Position numbers and translations under genes: made by a program. Positions 24,469-32,320 of a DNA stretch of 44,197 nt are shown in pieces. The DNA comes from Bacteroidaceae bacterium. Its GTDB lineage: Bacteria > Bacteroidota > Bacteroidia > Bacteroidales > Bacteroidaceae. Position 1 is the stretch's first letter. Each line of letters opens with the position of its first letter. A model generated the notes under the pieces. It searched no databases. It was given only the letters and a program-made list of their open reading frames with translations, and was not told the DNA's origin. The stretch is taken from the NCBI GenBank assembly GCA_017381015.1, contig JAFOCV010000058.1, positions 1 to 44,197 on the forward strand. Reading direction: 5' to 3'.

Positions 24469-24499
24469 CAAAGATACAACATTTCATTTTCTCCACAAA
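24469..24499 (-). promoter_or_regulatory. Promoter of the thiamine uptake operon
   Basis: TTTG (24499-24496), 19-nt spacer, TATCTTTG (24476-24469) on the minus strand, immediately upstream of the riboswitch. Confidence 0.8.
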
Positions 24500-24586
24500 G
24501 CTTTCCACACCAAAAATGTTGTTCACAACGTAATTCTATGCATATTTTTTTCACCGTCATACCTAAAAAAAAACGGCACAACCGCA

Positions 24587-24616
24587 TCTGTTATATGGAA
24601 TAATTCAGTAACTTTG
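24587..24616 (+). promoter_or_regulatory. Promoter of the sstT gene
   Basis: -7 box TAACTTTG at 24609-24616; a one-mismatch -33 TCTG at 24587-24590 with 18-nt spacing. It lies 38 nt before the ATG at 24655. Confidence 0.55.
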
Positions 24617-24654
24617 TCCGCAATCAATATCGTGCTTGTGCATTTTGTAATCTT

Positions 24655-25887
24655 ATGGGAATCTTTAAATCTATTCTAAACAAGTGGCAGCAGAGCAATT
24701 TGATGCTACGTATTTTTGCTGGCATAGCGTTTGGCTCTTTGTTGGCACTCATTCATCCAGGCATAGCTCCAGTGTCCATGCTGGGCGACCTCTTCGTTGG
24801 GGCGCTCAAGGCTATAGCTCCCGTATTGGTGGCAGTCCTTGTCACCTCGTCTGTTGCCACCGCACGCGCAGGCCTTGGCCACCGCTTCCGCACAGTCATC
24901 ACCCTTTATATGCTCACCACGCTTATGGCAGCTGTGGTGGCCGTTATGGGCAGTTTTCTCTTCCCCGTGGACATCGTCCTGGCAGATGTGTCTGGTGCAG
25001 TGGGCAGTGCCCCAGAAGCGCTTCCCGATGTGTTTCGTAATATCTTGCGCGAGGTGATGAGCAATCCCATCACCGCCATTGTCAATGCCAACTATCTGAG
25101 CATCCTCTTCTGGGCGGCAGTCCTCGGCTTGGCACTGAAAACTGTGGCCGACGAGCATACCATCAGTTCCCTGCGCCATTGGGCAGATGCAGTATCCAAG
25201 GTGGTAGCATGGATTATCCAGTGTGCCCCATTCGGTATCCTCGGTTTGGTATATACCACCGTATCACAGAGTGGTCTTGAAATCTTCACAACGTATGGCA
25301 AGTTGCTTTTGCTCCTCGTTGGTTGTATGCTATTGGTATCGCTCGTGCTCAATCCCATAATAGTGGGATGTATGATACGCCGAAATCCATATCCACTTTT
25401 GTGGCAATGCCTGAAGGAAAGTGCTGTCAGTGCCTTTTTCACTCGTTCCTCAGCAGCCAATATCCCAGTCAATATGAACTTGTGCAAGCGTATGGGCATT
25501 GATGAAGACTTCTATTCCGTGAGCATACCTCTGGGCAGTACCATCAATATGGACGGAGCCGCCGTCACCATTACGGTGATGACGCTTGCCACCTGCCACA
25601 CCTTGGGCATAACGCCATCATTGGGCAGCGCATTGTTGCTCAGTATTGTGGCCACATTTGCAGCATGTGGAGCTTCTGGCGTGGCTGGAGGTTCGCTGCT
25701 ATTGATACCAATGGCATGCTCTCTCTTTGGCATCAGCAATGATATGGCCATGCAGGTGGTGGCCGTGGGCTTCATCATCGGTGTGGTACAGGATTCTGTC
25801 GAGACAGCACTCAACTCCAGTGGCGATGCCTTCTTCACCATAGCCACCGATATGCGCGAACGCATGAAGCATGGAGAAAAGAAATAA
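24655..25887 (+). CDS. sstT: Sodium/serine-threonine symporter SstT
   Basis: 410 aa, dicarboxylate/amino acid:cation symporter fold. Seen: hairpin-1 serine-rich RSSAANIPVN (about 265-274), NMDGAAVTITVMTLA (about 297-311, the NMDG signature of sodium binding), ACGASGVAGGSLLLIPMA and the C-terminal DSVETALNSSGDAFF. The spacing and ACGASGVAGGS segment fit SstT rather than glutamate transporters. It imports serine and threonine with Na+ through the inner membrane. Single-gene unit with its own promoter and a good terminator. Confidence 0.92.
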   Translation: MGIFKSILNKWQQSNLMLRIFAGIAFGSLLALIHPGIAPVSMLGDLFVGALKAIAPVLVAVLVTSSVATARAGLGHRFRTVITLYMLTTLMAAVVAVMGSFLFPVDIVLADVSGAVGSAPEALPDVFRNILREVMSNPITAIVNANYLSILFWAAVLGLALKTVADEHTISSLRHWADAVSKVVAWIIQCAPFGILGLVYTTVSQSGLEIFTTYGKLLLLLVGCMLLVSLVLNPIIVGCMIRRNPYPLLWQCLKESAVSAFFTRSSAANIPVNMNLCKRMGIDEDFYSVSIPLGSTINMDGAAVTITVMTLATCHTLGITPSLGSALLLSIVATFAACGASGVAGGSLLLIPMACSLFGISNDMAMQVVAVGFIIGVVQDSVETALNSSGDAFFTIATDMRERMKHGEKK

Positions 25888-25929
25888 ATGCATTGCCCAG
25901 CATTAATGAATAATGATTAGTAAAGATAT

Positions 25930-25969
25930 AATCCGCAGAGCTCCCAAATCGCCCTGCGGATTATTTTTG
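25930..25969 (+). terminator. Intrinsic terminator of sstT
   Basis: Perfect 9-bp stem AATCCGCAG (25930-25938) / CTGCGGATT (25954-25962), 15-nt loop, then ATTTTTG. Confidence 0.88.
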
Positions 25970-26792
25970 TGCATTTTTGCGCTATCGTAACCACCGTTAC
26001 GGTAATGAGCATTACGATAAATCATTTAGATACGAGATTATTTATAGAGGACTTTCTATAGAGAATATGTAATTTGCGGAATCTATTATATATGTGATAT
26101 ACCCCCTCTTATCTTTCTACAGAGTGGAGAAACCAAAAGATGATGACTGGATATTGCCCACTTGGCTCATGTCACTTTAATCGCAATCCATTTATGTACT
26201 AATCTTAGTCTATCATTAAACATATATTAATAGGGTGTAGATGAAGTGATAAAACATCTGTTATTTCATCATTATGTCCATAGAGGTGGGGGCTTTGTAA
26301 TTTGCGTTTTGCATTTCCGCGAGCGAGGAAATGCTTTTGTAAAATTACAACGGCACTTAAAAAAAGCGTTAAAAAGCTCTTACACTTTGTGTTGAGTGTA
26401 ATTTAGAGTTAAGACAAGAACAAGTAATTCAAATTAATTATTCTCTCAACAGGATTTCACATGATTAAACGCGATATACCTTACAGTTGCACTTTTCACA
26501 CGACGGCCACTCATAGCTTTGCACGATGGCCGCGGAATTTAAACGCCATGTGGCCGAGGAACAAGTAATTGGTAGTTAGTAATTGTAGCTGAACGTGTAT
26601 AGGTTCGCGTTCTGTGTTGTGTGAAACTACGACACAGTCCCAAGCAGAGGATAGGAAAAACATCGAGTATAAATTCGTGTTTAAGTTCTGTTGTTGAATA
26701 TATAAACATAGTGTCAGATGTTTTAGTAACAACACGAGGGATATATATTCGATTAGCGTTGAGCAACGAGCGATGTTCGTGTGGCAAACACT
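25970..26792. other. Gene-poor region between sstT and rlpA
   Basis: About 820 nt without a believable gene. Open frames at 26511-26735 and 26539-26820 (minus) encode overlapping unrelated peptides with no family signs. Structures seen: nested palindromes CGTAAC/GTTACG and GTAAT/ATTAC at 25984-26018; a 56-nt hairpin at 26295-26350; a 12-bp direct repeat GAACAAGTAATT at 26418-26429 and 26559-26570; and CACGACGGCC/CACGATGGCC near 26498 and 26522. It may be a decayed gene or house a small RNA. Confidence 0.5.
26295..26350. repeat. 56-nt hairpin with symmetric internal loop
   Basis: Outer stem TTGTAATTT/AAATTACAA (26295-26303 with 26342-26350), a 7x7 internal loop, then inner stem GCATTTCC/GGAAATGC (26311-26318 with 26327-26334) closed by the 8-nt loop GCGAGCGA. 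Both stems are perfect. Confidence 0.8.
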
Positions 26793-27266
26793 CTACTCTA
26801 TGCTGTCGGCTTGTTGCCAAAGGGGTTCGGGATAGATGGATAGGATTTGATACTGAAGGTCCAGTTCTGGTATCTGCACTTCGGGTTCTTTCATGCGGAA
26901 GGGAACCTTGTTGGGGGCATAGATACTGATTTCTACTGGTGCAAAACCCTTGCGGAGAATGCCTAGGCGGTCGGCGGCGGCTCGGGAGAGGTCGAGGATG
27001 TAACGCTTGGCATAGGGTCCTCGGTCGGTGACTTCCACGATGACTTCTTTGTTGTTGAGCACATTGCGCACCTTGAGCATGGTGCCGAAGGGTAGTTTAA
27101 GATGGGCACAGGTAAGGCTGTCTTTGTGATATATTTCTCCGTTGCTCATCTTGCGTCCGTGCAATACGTCGGAATAGTAGGATGCCTTACCCTTGATCAG
27201 GTGCTGTGCCTTGGCTGGTAGGGTGCAAAGGCACAGGAGACAAAGAAGAGTGTGTAGTGCTTTCAT
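26793..27266 (-). CDS. RlpA-like double-psi beta-barrel protein
   Basis: 157 aa with a signal peptide (MKALHTLLCLLCLCTLPAKA) and an RlpA-type double-psi beta-barrel: GKASYYSDVLHGRKMSNGE (about 26-44), TCAHLKLPFGTMLKVRN and VEVTDRGPYAKRYILDLS (about 77-94; the Asp in VTDRGPY is the conserved catalytic residue of RlpA lytic transglycosylases). No SPOR domain, so it is a minimal form. It would act on peptidoglycan in the periplasm. The start lies only 15 nt behind the 3' end of tRNA-Arg(CCG) on the same strand, leaving no space for an independent promoter. Confidence 0.88.
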   Translation of the reverse strand: MKALHTLLCLLCLCTLPAKAQHLIKGKASYYSDVLHGRKMSNGEIYHKDSLTCAHLKLPFGTMLKVRNVLNNKEVIVEVTDRGPYAKRYILDLSRAAADRLGILRKGFAPVEISIYAPNKVPFRMKEPEVQIPELDLQYQILSIYPEPLWQQADSIE

Positions 27267-27281
27267 CAGTATTCGTTTTTG

Positions 27282-27355
27282 TGACCTCGCTGGGACTCTA
27301 ACCCAGGACCTTCGGAACCGGAATCCGACGCTCTATACAACTAAGCTACGAGGCC
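27282..27355 (-). tRNA. tRNA-Arg (anticodon CCG)
   Basis: 74 nt on the minus strand from G at 27355. The acceptor stem GGCCTCG/CGAGGTC has one G-U pair; the D arm is AGCTTAGTTGTATAGAGC. The anticodon stem TCGGA/TCCGA holds the loop TTCCGGT, giving anticodon CCG (reads CGG, arginine). The T arm contains GGTTAGAGTCC; the discriminator base is A. CCA is not encoded (CAAAAA follows). Immediately downstream is rlpA. Confidence 0.93.
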
Positions 27356-27365
27356 TTTGGTGAAC

Positions 27366-27576
27366 GGAAAACGGAAAACGGAAAACGAACTTGCGCTAAC
27401 AAATAAAACGGAAAAGTGAAAGGTGACTTGCAAAACTTGATGAGCGAAAGCAAATAAGTCTATGACTAAACAATTCGCACATTCACCATATTAATACAGT
27501 ACATCTCAGTTTTCAGTTTTCAGTTTCAGTTTTCAGTTTTCACCTTTCCGTTTTAGTTCCCCTTTTCCGTTTTTCG
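27366..27576. repeat. GGAAAAC heptamer arrays and CAGTTTT array flanking a 120-nt spacer
   Basis: Left: three perfect GGAAAAC copies (27366-27386). Right: CAGTTTT repeated at 27507, 27514, 27527 and 27534 with a short CAGTTT at 27521, then TTTCCGTTTT and TTTTCCGTTTT runs (about 27545-27576), the opposite orientation of the left array. The region between tRNA-Arg and the DPP IV stop thus has inverted purine/pyrimidine ends. The same heptamer is at 322-353. Confidence 0.8.
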
Positions 27577-27578
27577 TT

Positions 27579-29792
27579 TTACTTCATTGCATCCTTGAAG
27601 TGATTCACTAGCTGACGATACAAGTGATTGCGTGTGTTGCCACCATAGATGGAGTGATTGCGATTGGTGTATGTCAGTTGGCGGAAATCCTTGTCGGCAT
27701 GCACGAGTGCTTCGGTGTACTCTGCTACGTTGCGGAAGTGCACGTTGTCATCGGCAAGGCCGTGGATGATGAGCAGGTTGCCGTGCAGATTGTTGGCACG
27801 CGAGATGGGGCTGCAATCATAGCCTTCGGCATTCTCCTTGGGAGTGCGCATAAAGCGCTCGGTGTATACGGTGTCATAGTAGCGCCATGATGTGGGAGGT
27901 GCTACTGCTACGCCAGCATAGAATACGGGGCGACCTTCTGACATGCTCATCAGGGTATTGAAGCCACCGAAGCTCCATCCCCAGATGCCGATATGCTTGG
28001 CGTCAACCCAGGGTTGTTTGCTGAGATAGATGGCTGTCTCTACCTGGTCATGGCTTTCCAGTTGGCCCAACTTGAGGTAGGTCTGCTTTTCGAAGTCGGC
28101 ACCACGACCACCAGTACCACGTCCGTCAACGATGACGCTGACGAAGCCCTCCTGGCACATGTATCTCTCGAGCAAGGCTGCAGAGCAGTTGCCAGCGTAC
28201 CATGAGTCTTGTACCTGCTGAGAACCAGGACCGCTGTACTGGAAGAGGACAACGGGATATTTCTTGTTTGCGTCAAAGTTGGCAGGCTTTACCATGATGC
28301 CATTGAGGTCGATGCCGTCCTGTGTCTGGAAGTTGAAGAATTCAATCTTGCCCAGGTTCATACCGTCCAGCTTCTGCTTCAATGCGGCATTGTCTTGCAG
28401 AGTCTTGGTCACCTTGCCAGTGTTGGCACGCAGGGTATAGGTGGGAGGTGTGCTGGTAGAATGATGGGTGAGCATCAGGTTCTTGTAGTTGGCAGAGAAG
28501 ATGGCCGAGTTCTGACCCTGTTCGGTGCTGATGCGTGTCACCTTGCCTTTGGCATCACACTTGTATACGGCGGTGCGCTGAGGACCATTCTCGTGAGCCT
28601 GATAATAGTAGGTGCCAGTCTTTTCATCAATGCCGTAGAAGTCGGTGATGATGTCTGTGCCCTTGCCTATTTCACGCTTCTGAGTGCCCAGGAGATTGTA
28701 CTGATACAGGTGAGCATAACCGGAGCGCTCGCTCATGAGGATGAAACCGTCCTGGATGGTCTTGAAGAGAGTGTATGTCTTGTCGCCGATGTAGGGCTTA
28801 ACCTCATCGTTCACGATGCAACGGCATTCGGTGGAACGAGGATTGGCCACCCATATCTTGAGGTTGTCCTGATGGCGATTGAGTGTGAGCACCAAAAGCT
28901 TGTTGGGGTCGCTGCTGAAGGCGATGCGTGGGATATAACCTTCGGCATCCAAGGGCACGTTAATCTTTCTGGTGGCACGGCTCTTGATATCGAAGGTGTG
29001 CACTGTAACCTTGCTATTAGCCTGACCAGCAATGGGATATTTATACTCGTATGCACCGGGATATTCTGCATTGTTTTGCATCTCGGGGAGCATGCCCTTG
29101 TACATGGGGAATGAGAATAGGGGCACTTCGCTCTCGTCGTATCTGATCCATGCCAGCATGCTGTTGTCGGCATTGAAGTCGAAGCTGCGGTTGGTGACGA
29201 ATTCCTCCTCGTACACCCAATCAGCCTTACCATTGATGATGTGATTGAACTTGCCATCCTTGGTAATCTGAATCTCGGCATTGTTGAAGAGCAATTTTAC
29301 AAGGAACAGGTTGCCTTCGCGCACGAAAGCCACCAGGTTGCCATCGTTGCTCCATAGTGGGCACTCCTGAGGACCGCCATCAGAGAGGGGTTCGATGGTG
29401 CGATTCTGCACATTGTAGATATAATACACGGCAGTGGTGCTATGGCGATAGATGCTCTGTGTCTGAGTGCGAAGAAGTATGTTCTTCTGGTTGGGAGAAA
29501 GGATGTATCCGTCGATGCGTTCCAATTTGATTTTGCCCTTCGTATCGTTTACGTCAAAGAGAACACCCGTTTGTTCGCCAGTCTTGAACGAACTCACTAC
29601 GATTTGCTTACCTCCCACCAACTGGCTATAGCTCTCGCCATCGGCCAGGGGGTTGACCCCATAGATGCCATGAGCCGAGAAGGTGCCATCGGTGATAGAC
29701 TTGAGTGTAAGAGGACCATTTTCTGCCATTGTGTGGTTTGCTGAAAATGCAGAAAGTAAAAGTGTAAGAATTACAACGAACTTTTTTAGCAT
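27579..29792 (-). CDS. Dipeptidyl peptidase IV (S9B family)
   Basis: 737 aa with a signal peptide (residues 1-23). The N-terminal beta-propeller contains the DPP IV hallmark double Glu in DWVYEEEF (E195-E197) that binds the substrate N-terminus. The C-terminal alpha/beta-hydrolase domain has the serine elbow GWSFGG (S607), Asp in HGLADDNVHF (D681/D682) and His in NRNHSIYGG (H713). It releases X-Pro or X-Ala dipeptides from peptides in the periplasm. Gut Bacteroidales versions are known to act on host peptides; whether this one does is not shown. A -7 box TACCTTTG lies at 29828-29821. Confidence 0.94.
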   Translation of the reverse strand: MLKKFVVILTLLLSAFSANHTMAENGPLTLKSITDGTFSAHGIYGVNPLADGESYSQLVGGKQIVVSSFKTGEQTGVLFDVNDTKGKIKLERIDGYILSPNQKNILLRTQTQSIYRHSTTAVYYIYNVQNRTIEPLSDGGPQECPLWSNDGNLVAFVREGNLFLVKLLFNNAEIQITKDGKFNHIINGKADWVYEEEFVTNRSFDFNADNSMLAWIRYDESEVPLFSFPMYKGMLPEMQNNAEYPGAYEYKYPIAGQANSKVTVHTFDIKSRATRKINVPLDAEGYIPRIAFSSDPNKLLVLTLNRHQDNLKIWVANPRSTECRCIVNDEVKPYIGDKTYTLFKTIQDGFILMSERSGYAHLYQYNLLGTQKREIGKGTDIITDFYGIDEKTGTYYYQAHENGPQRTAVYKCDAKGKVTRISTEQGQNSAIFSANYKNLMLTHHSTSTPPTYTLRANTGKVTKTLQDNAALKQKLDGMNLGKIEFFNFQTQDGIDLNGIMVKPANFDANKKYPVVLFQYSGPGSQQVQDSWYAGNCSAALLERYMCQEGFVSVIVDGRGTGGRGADFEKQTYLKLGQLESHDQVETAIYLSKQPWVDAKHIGIWGWSFGGFNTLMSMSEGRPVFYAGVAVAPPTSWRYYDTVYTERFMRTPKENAEGYDCSPISRANNLHGNLLIIHGLADDNVHFRNVAEYTEALVHADKDFRQLTYTNRNHSIYGGNTRNHLYRQLVNHFKDAMK

Positions 29793-29820
29793 ATGAAGTA
29801 AAATATGTGATATTTTGTCA

Positions 29821-29828
29821 CAAAGGTA
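29821..29828 (-). promoter_or_regulatory. Possible -7 box of the DPP IV gene
   Basis: TACCTTTG on the minus strand, 29 nt before the ATG at 29792; no clear TTTG at the expected upstream distance. Confidence 0.45.
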
Positions 29829-29903
29829 ACAAATTTATATTATAATATGTAGGAAAATGTGACACTTTAACATTTTTTCTGATAATTCTCGAATAAAAGT
29901 ATG

Positions 29904-29931
29904 CTTGTTTCACTACTTTTTTCTACCTTTG
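29904..29931 (+). promoter_or_regulatory. Possible promoter of the ABC ATPase gene
   Basis: -7 box TACCTTTG at 29924-29931, one-mismatch -33 CTTG at 29904-29907, spacing 16 (short). Confidence 0.5.
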
Positions 29932-29995
29932 CCCCCGTTCTAATAAAATAGATACGTAATTCTAACGTAAAAAATAGGTTTTAGGAGGATACGTA

Positions 29996-30718
29996 TTGTA
30001 CGCAACCCCAGAAGATAAGAGCATTGCCCTGAGCATTCAGGATTTAACCACTGGTTATGGCAACAAGGTGGTTTCGATGTCATTGAACGCAGCTCTCTAT
30101 CGAGGCAAGGTAACATGCCTGCTTGGTGCCAATGGGGCAGGAAAGAGCACTCTGTTGCGCACACTGGCTGGGTATCAGCCATACCTTTCCGGAGAGATGA
30201 CAAAGGTGAGCCCCGAGACAATGGGTGTGGTGCTGACGGAGCGCATAGAAGCCATGGGATTGCGCGTGAGAGAAGTGGTGGCAATGGGCAGACATCCATA
30301 CACGGGCTACTTTGGAAGGCTTTCGGATGCTGACGAGAATATCATAGACGAGGCACTCAGACAGGTGCACGTGGAGCATTTTGCTCAGCGCAAGTTCTCC
30401 TCGCTCAGCGATGGCGAGCGCCAAAAGGTGATGATAGCCAAGGCGCTGGCACAGCAGACACCAATGATACTGATGGACGAGCCCTCGGCATTTCTGGACT
30501 TCCCCTCGAAGGTGGAACTGATGCTCCTGCTCAGAGAACTGGCACACACACAAGAAAAGGCCATATTGCTCTCCACACACGATGTGGGAATAGCACTGAA
30601 GATGGCCGACGAGCTTTGGCTCATGCAAGACCAGAATATGACTATCGGTACTCCGCAGGAACTATTGCAAAGCGGTAAGATAGATTCTTTTCTGGGAGAA
30701 AGCAAAATGTATGTATGA
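29996..30718 (+). CDS. ABC transporter ATP-binding protein, siderophore/haem/cobalamin type
   Basis: 240 aa, FecE/BtuD-like. It has Walker A GANGAGKST (44-52), the ABC signature LSDGERQK (about 138-145), Walker B MILMDEP and the switch His in STHDVG. The start is TTG at 29996, supported by a perfect AGGAGG at 29983-29988, 7 nt upstream, rare in this genome. Its permease and binding-protein partners are most likely the genes at 31262-33367, which lie on the other strand. It powers import of an iron chelate, haem or cobalamin across the inner membrane. Confidence 0.88.
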   Translation: MYATPEDKSIALSIQDLTTGYGNKVVSMSLNAALYRGKVTCLLGANGAGKSTLLRTLAGYQPYLSGEMTKVSPETMGVVLTERIEAMGLRVREVVAMGRHPYTGYFGRLSDADENIIDEALRQVHVEHFAQRKFSSLSDGERQKVMIAKALAQQTPMILMDEPSAFLDFPSKVELMLLLRELAHTQEKAILLSTHDVGIALKMADELWLMQDQNMTIGTPQELLQSGKIDSFLGESKMYV

Positions 30719-30817
30719 AAGGCACACCCTGCCTGTGAGGAAAAACGCCCACGAAGACAAACGGATTGTAAAGACAAAACAAATAAAATATAAACTAACA
30801 AAAACTAAACAAAAATT

Positions 30818-31246
30818 ATGAAAAAGTTGTTCGTTGTATTGGCTGCTATGGTTATGACCTTGAGCGCTAGTGCATTTGATTTCGACGGCATCAATTTGAA
30901 TGCTAGTGTTAACAAGATTTCTTCAGCTATCGCAAAGCGTGGTTATGTTTATGACGACAAGTCTGACGCTTTCACTGGCTTGTGCCGTGGTACTCAGATT
31001 TACATGAGCATGAACTGGAAGGACGTTAAGGAGGCAGGCAAGTTGGGTCAGCTTATCGTAGACGTTCCCATGAAGGAAGAGAACGCTTTCGCAGTAGTTT
31101 CTAAGATGTTGAACGTAATCTACCACGTAGCTGAGGGTCACAAGGCTAACGTATACTCTGTAGACGAGGATGGTACCACTCTTGAGATACACAAGAGCGC
31201 TAAGGGTGTTCGTTTGGTTTACAACACTCCTTACTACAAGAAGTAA
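30818..31246 (+). CDS. Small secreted protein of unknown function
   Basis: 142 aa with a signal peptide (MKKLFVVLAAMVMTLSASA, cut before FDFDG). The mature protein is about 123 aa with no family I recognise: FDGINLNASVNKISSAIAKRG near the N-terminus, then mixed alpha/beta sequence ending TPYYKK. Codon use is strongly biased (lysine almost only AAG, many CGT, GCT and GGT), unlike its neighbours, suggesting high expression. It lies 99 nt after the ABC ATPase and ends 15 nt before the permease stop on the other strand. Periplasmic location is predicted; a metal- or ligand-related role next to an importer is only a guess. Confidence 0.85.
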   Translation: MKKLFVVLAAMVMTLSASAFDFDGINLNASVNKISSAIAKRGYVYDDKSDAFTGLCRGTQIYMSMNWKDVKEAGKLGQLIVDVPMKEENAFAVVSKMLNVIYHVAEGHKANVYSVDEDGTTLEIHKSAKGVRLVYNTPYYKK

Positions 31247-31261
31247 TTTCTCTCTAACTTC

Positions 31262-32287
31262 TCACACATTTTTCTTTCTCCCACGCCACGTTAGGTGGGG
31301 CGAAAGAGTATGATAAATGATTACTGGCGCTCCTATTAGGGGCGTCAGTACGTTTATAGGTAGTACCGAGTGGTTGGGCAGGTTGCACACGAGGTTGCAC
31401 ATCAATGCTATGGAACTGCCCATGAGCATGGTGATGGGCAACAATGAGCGATGCGAACCAGAGGGAGATACAAAGCGAGCCATGTGGGGAGTGGCAAGGC
31501 CTATGAAGGTGATGGGACCGCAGAAAGCAGTGCTCACGGCAGATAGCAACCCAGTGCAGAGGAGCAACAAATGACGAGTGTGACCAGTATTCACACCCAG
31601 ATTCTGAGCATAGCGGTCGCCAAGCAACAATGCATCCAGGGGCTTCATCATCAGGAGGGCAATGATAAGACCCACAGAAATCAATCCGAGATACAAAGGT
31701 AGCTGCTCAGTGCTGACACCCGAAAAATTGCCCATACCCCAAAGTACGTATGACTGGAGACCATCGTGATTGGCCCAGAATTGCAGAAGAGATATCAAAC
31801 TGCTGGTAATGTATGATATTATCACGCCAGTGATTAGTAGCATCACCATGCTTCGCAAAAGACTATTGAGCACACTCAGAAGCAGCATGATGCAGATAGC
31901 ACCACCCATAGCCGCCACAATGGCAACGATATGTCCGCCAAGCGACATATTGCCTATGCACACACCACCACCAAACAGCATCATAGCAATAGCCACACCA
32001 AGACTGGCACCACTGTCAATACCCAGGATGGAGGGACCAGCCAGGGGATTGCGGAATGCCGTCTGCAGGAGCAAACCACATGTGGCCAGGGCTGCACCAC
32101 AAAACGTAGCCGTTAGCATCTGAGGTATTCTGCTATGCCACACTATATAGCTCCACGAAGGGTGGGCCGATATTTCTTTGCCCATGAGTATGTCCACCAT
32201 AGCACTCAGAGGAATGTCCAGTGCTCCCCATAGTACGTTGGCTACTATCAGCATTACAAACAAGACAATGACTATCGCTTTCTTCAT
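31262..32287 (-). CDS. FecCD-family ABC permease
   Basis: 341 aa with about ten hydrophobic segments. Seen: RIPQMLTATFCGAALATCGLLLQTAFRNPLAGPSILG-type region (residues about 54-90; the FecCD core with RxP and NPLAxPxxLG) and the C-terminal GPITFIGLATPHMAR (about 256-270), the ATPase-coupling segment. It forms the transmembrane channel for a siderophore, haem or cobalamin importer. It follows the binding-protein gene by 33 nt. The matching ATPase is encoded convergently at 29996-30718 rather than downstream, which is unusual. Confidence 0.92.
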   Translation of the reverse strand: MKKAIVIVLFVMLIVANVLWGALDIPLSAMVDILMGKEISAHPSWSYIVWHSRIPQMLTATFCGAALATCGLLLQTAFRNPLAGPSILGIDSGASLGVAIAMMLFGGGVCIGNMSLGGHIVAIVAAMGGAICIMLLLSVLNSLLRSMVMLLITGVIISYITSSLISLLQFWANHDGLQSYVLWGMGNFSGVSTEQLPLYLGLISVGLIIALLMMKPLDALLLGDRYAQNLGVNTGHTRHLLLLCTGLLSAVSTAFCGPITFIGLATPHMARFVSPSGSHRSLLPITMLMGSSIALMCNLVCNLPNHSVLPINVLTPLIGAPVIIYHTLSPHLTWRGRKKNV

Positions 32288-32320
32288 AATATATGTATGG
32301 GTGTATGCGAGGCGCGTGGA

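Noticed and set aside
26511-26820. Two overlapping minus-strand open frames in the gene-poor region
   Set aside because: Different frames over the same DNA, no motif, no promoter of the TAnnTTTG type and no coding-like codon bias.
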